Of a stretch of DNA of 6,195 bases, positions 5,640 through 6,195 are shown piece after piece; the first letter of the stretch is position 1, and each line of letters begins with the position of its first letter. A program made the position numbers and the translations under genes. The DNA is from Prolixibacteraceae bacterium (GTDB lineage Bacteria > Bacteroidota > Bacteroidia > Bacteroidales > Prolixibacteraceae): assembly GCA_017998095.1 (NCBI GenBank), contig JAGODU010000219.1, positions 1 through 6,195 on the forward strand. The letters are read 5' to 3'. The notes beneath the pieces were generated by a model. The model was given only the letters and a program-made list of their open reading frames with translations. It had not been told where the DNA came from and did no database searches.

Positions 5640-6195
5640 TGAGATTAGTAATTCTGTTAGTTTTAATCTTGTTTTCTTTTGATTCTTTTTCTCAGAAAAC
5701 TGATAATAAAGTTAAAGGTATGGAATACAAAAAGCTTACTCCGGAAGAAGAAAGTGTAATCTTATATAAAGGTACAGAAAGACCTTTCACCGGAATTTAT
5801 AATAATCATTTCGAGGAAGGGACATATCTTTGTAAAAGGTGTAGTACACCGCTATATAAATCATCAGATAAGTTTAAATCCGGATGCGGCTGGCCAAGCT
5901 TTGATGACGAAATCAAGGGGGCAGTAAAAAGAGTACCTGATAAAGACGGAAGCCGAACTGAAATTGTATGCTCCAACTGTGGTGCACATTTAGGTCATGT
6001 ATTTGAAGGTGAAAGGTTGACGTCAAAAAATTTAAGGCATTGTGTTAATTCTGTTTCTCTGGATTTTAAACCTGTTAAAATTGTAAATATGAAAACCGGA
6101 ACTGCTATTGTTGCAGGAGGCTGCTTTTGGGGCGTAGAACATTATATGATGAAGCTGCCCGGAGTTATTTCTACTGAAGTAGGTTATATAGGTGG
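5639..6195 (+). CDS. msrBA: Exported bifunctional peptide methionine sulfoxide reductase MsrB-MsrA, 3' end cut by window
   Basis: The frame is open to the right edge (185 full codons). Residues 1-19 are a signal peptide, with likely cleavage after F-S before Q19 or just behind it. The MsrB domain (about 30-143) reduces methionine-R-sulfoxide. It shows zinc-site pairs C65-x-x-C68 and C111-x-x-C114, the SGCGWPSF segment with probable resolving Cys83, and RHCVNS with catalytic Cys135. The MsrA domain, acting on the S form, starts near 153. Its GCFWG motif has catalytic Cys162, and the rest lies outside the window. The order MsrB-then-MsrA is the reverse of the PilB-type fusion and is common in Bacteroidota. 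Export implies repair of proteins in the periplasm or envelope, using an external thiol donor. An in-frame ATG at 5633 would add two residues (M-F) and cannot be excluded. The gene lies 61 bases behind the GH43 stop and has no evident tie to polysaccharide use. Confidence 0.9.
   Translation, partial: MRLVILLVLILFSFDSFSQKTDNKVKGMEYKKLTPEEESVILYKGTERPFTGIYNNHFEEGTYLCKRCSTPLYKSSDKFKSGCGWPSFDDEIKGAVKRVPDKDGSRTEIVCSNCGAHLGHVFEGERLTSKNLRHCVNSVSLDFKPVKIVNMKTGTAIVAGGCFWGVEHYMMKLPGVISTEVGYIG

Noticed and set aside
1..6195. CRISPR array, tRNA/rRNA, insertion sequence, phage or defence genes
   Set aside because: No spaced direct repeats, RNA gene signatures, transposase motifs or terminal inverted repeats were found. 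The coding space is filled by glycosidases and Msr.

Overview
The window looks like a piece of a Bacteroidota chromosome. It is AT-rich and has almost no classical Shine-Dalgarno sequences. Near-perfect Bacteroidota -7 motifs (TAnnTTTG) sit ahead of two genes. Two of the secreted enzymes end in a type A C-terminal domain of the type IX secretion system (T9SS), with a V-F-P-N-P-S opening and KLIVE or RLVIE at the end. A free-living or gut/digester plant-fibre degrader is the natural reading; I cannot name a genus.

Layout. Minus strand, 1-1548: the first 516 codons of a secreted GH44 family endo-glucanase/xyloglucanase, whose 3' end lies beyond the left edge. Positions 1549-1802: a 254-base divergent control region with a -7 motif for each direction and a perfect 9-bp inverted repeat abutting the GH44 -7 motif. 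Plus strand, 1803-3188: a complete GH8 endo-glycanase with a T9SS domain. Positions 3189-3303: a 115-base gap with an imperfect tandem repeat and a 10-bp hairpin. Positions 3304-5577: a complete four-part protein (GH43 catalytic domain, beta-sandwich, CBM6, T9SS domain). Positions 5578-5638: a short gap with a long imperfect hairpin. Position 5639 to the right edge: the start of an exported MsrB-MsrA methionine sulfoxide reductase fusion, cut within its MsrA half.

How it fits together. GH44 and GH8 would cut internal beta-1,4 bonds of cellulose, xyloglucan or xylan. The GH43/CBM6 protein would bind the polymer and remove arabinose or xylose units. All three carry export signals. The two plus-strand enzymes would be carried across the outer membrane by T9SS and usually end up on the cell surface or secreted. 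This is a small hemicellulose/cellulose cluster with no SusC/SusD pair or regulator in view. The Msr gene is a probable unrelated neighbour that repairs oxidised methionine outside the cytoplasm.

I do not see a clearly new biological system. The points most worth a second look are the palindrome in the divergent promoter, an in-frame A9 slippery run exactly at the catalytic/T9SS boundary of the GH8 gene, and the hairpin with a tiny overlapping leader frame at the Msr start.
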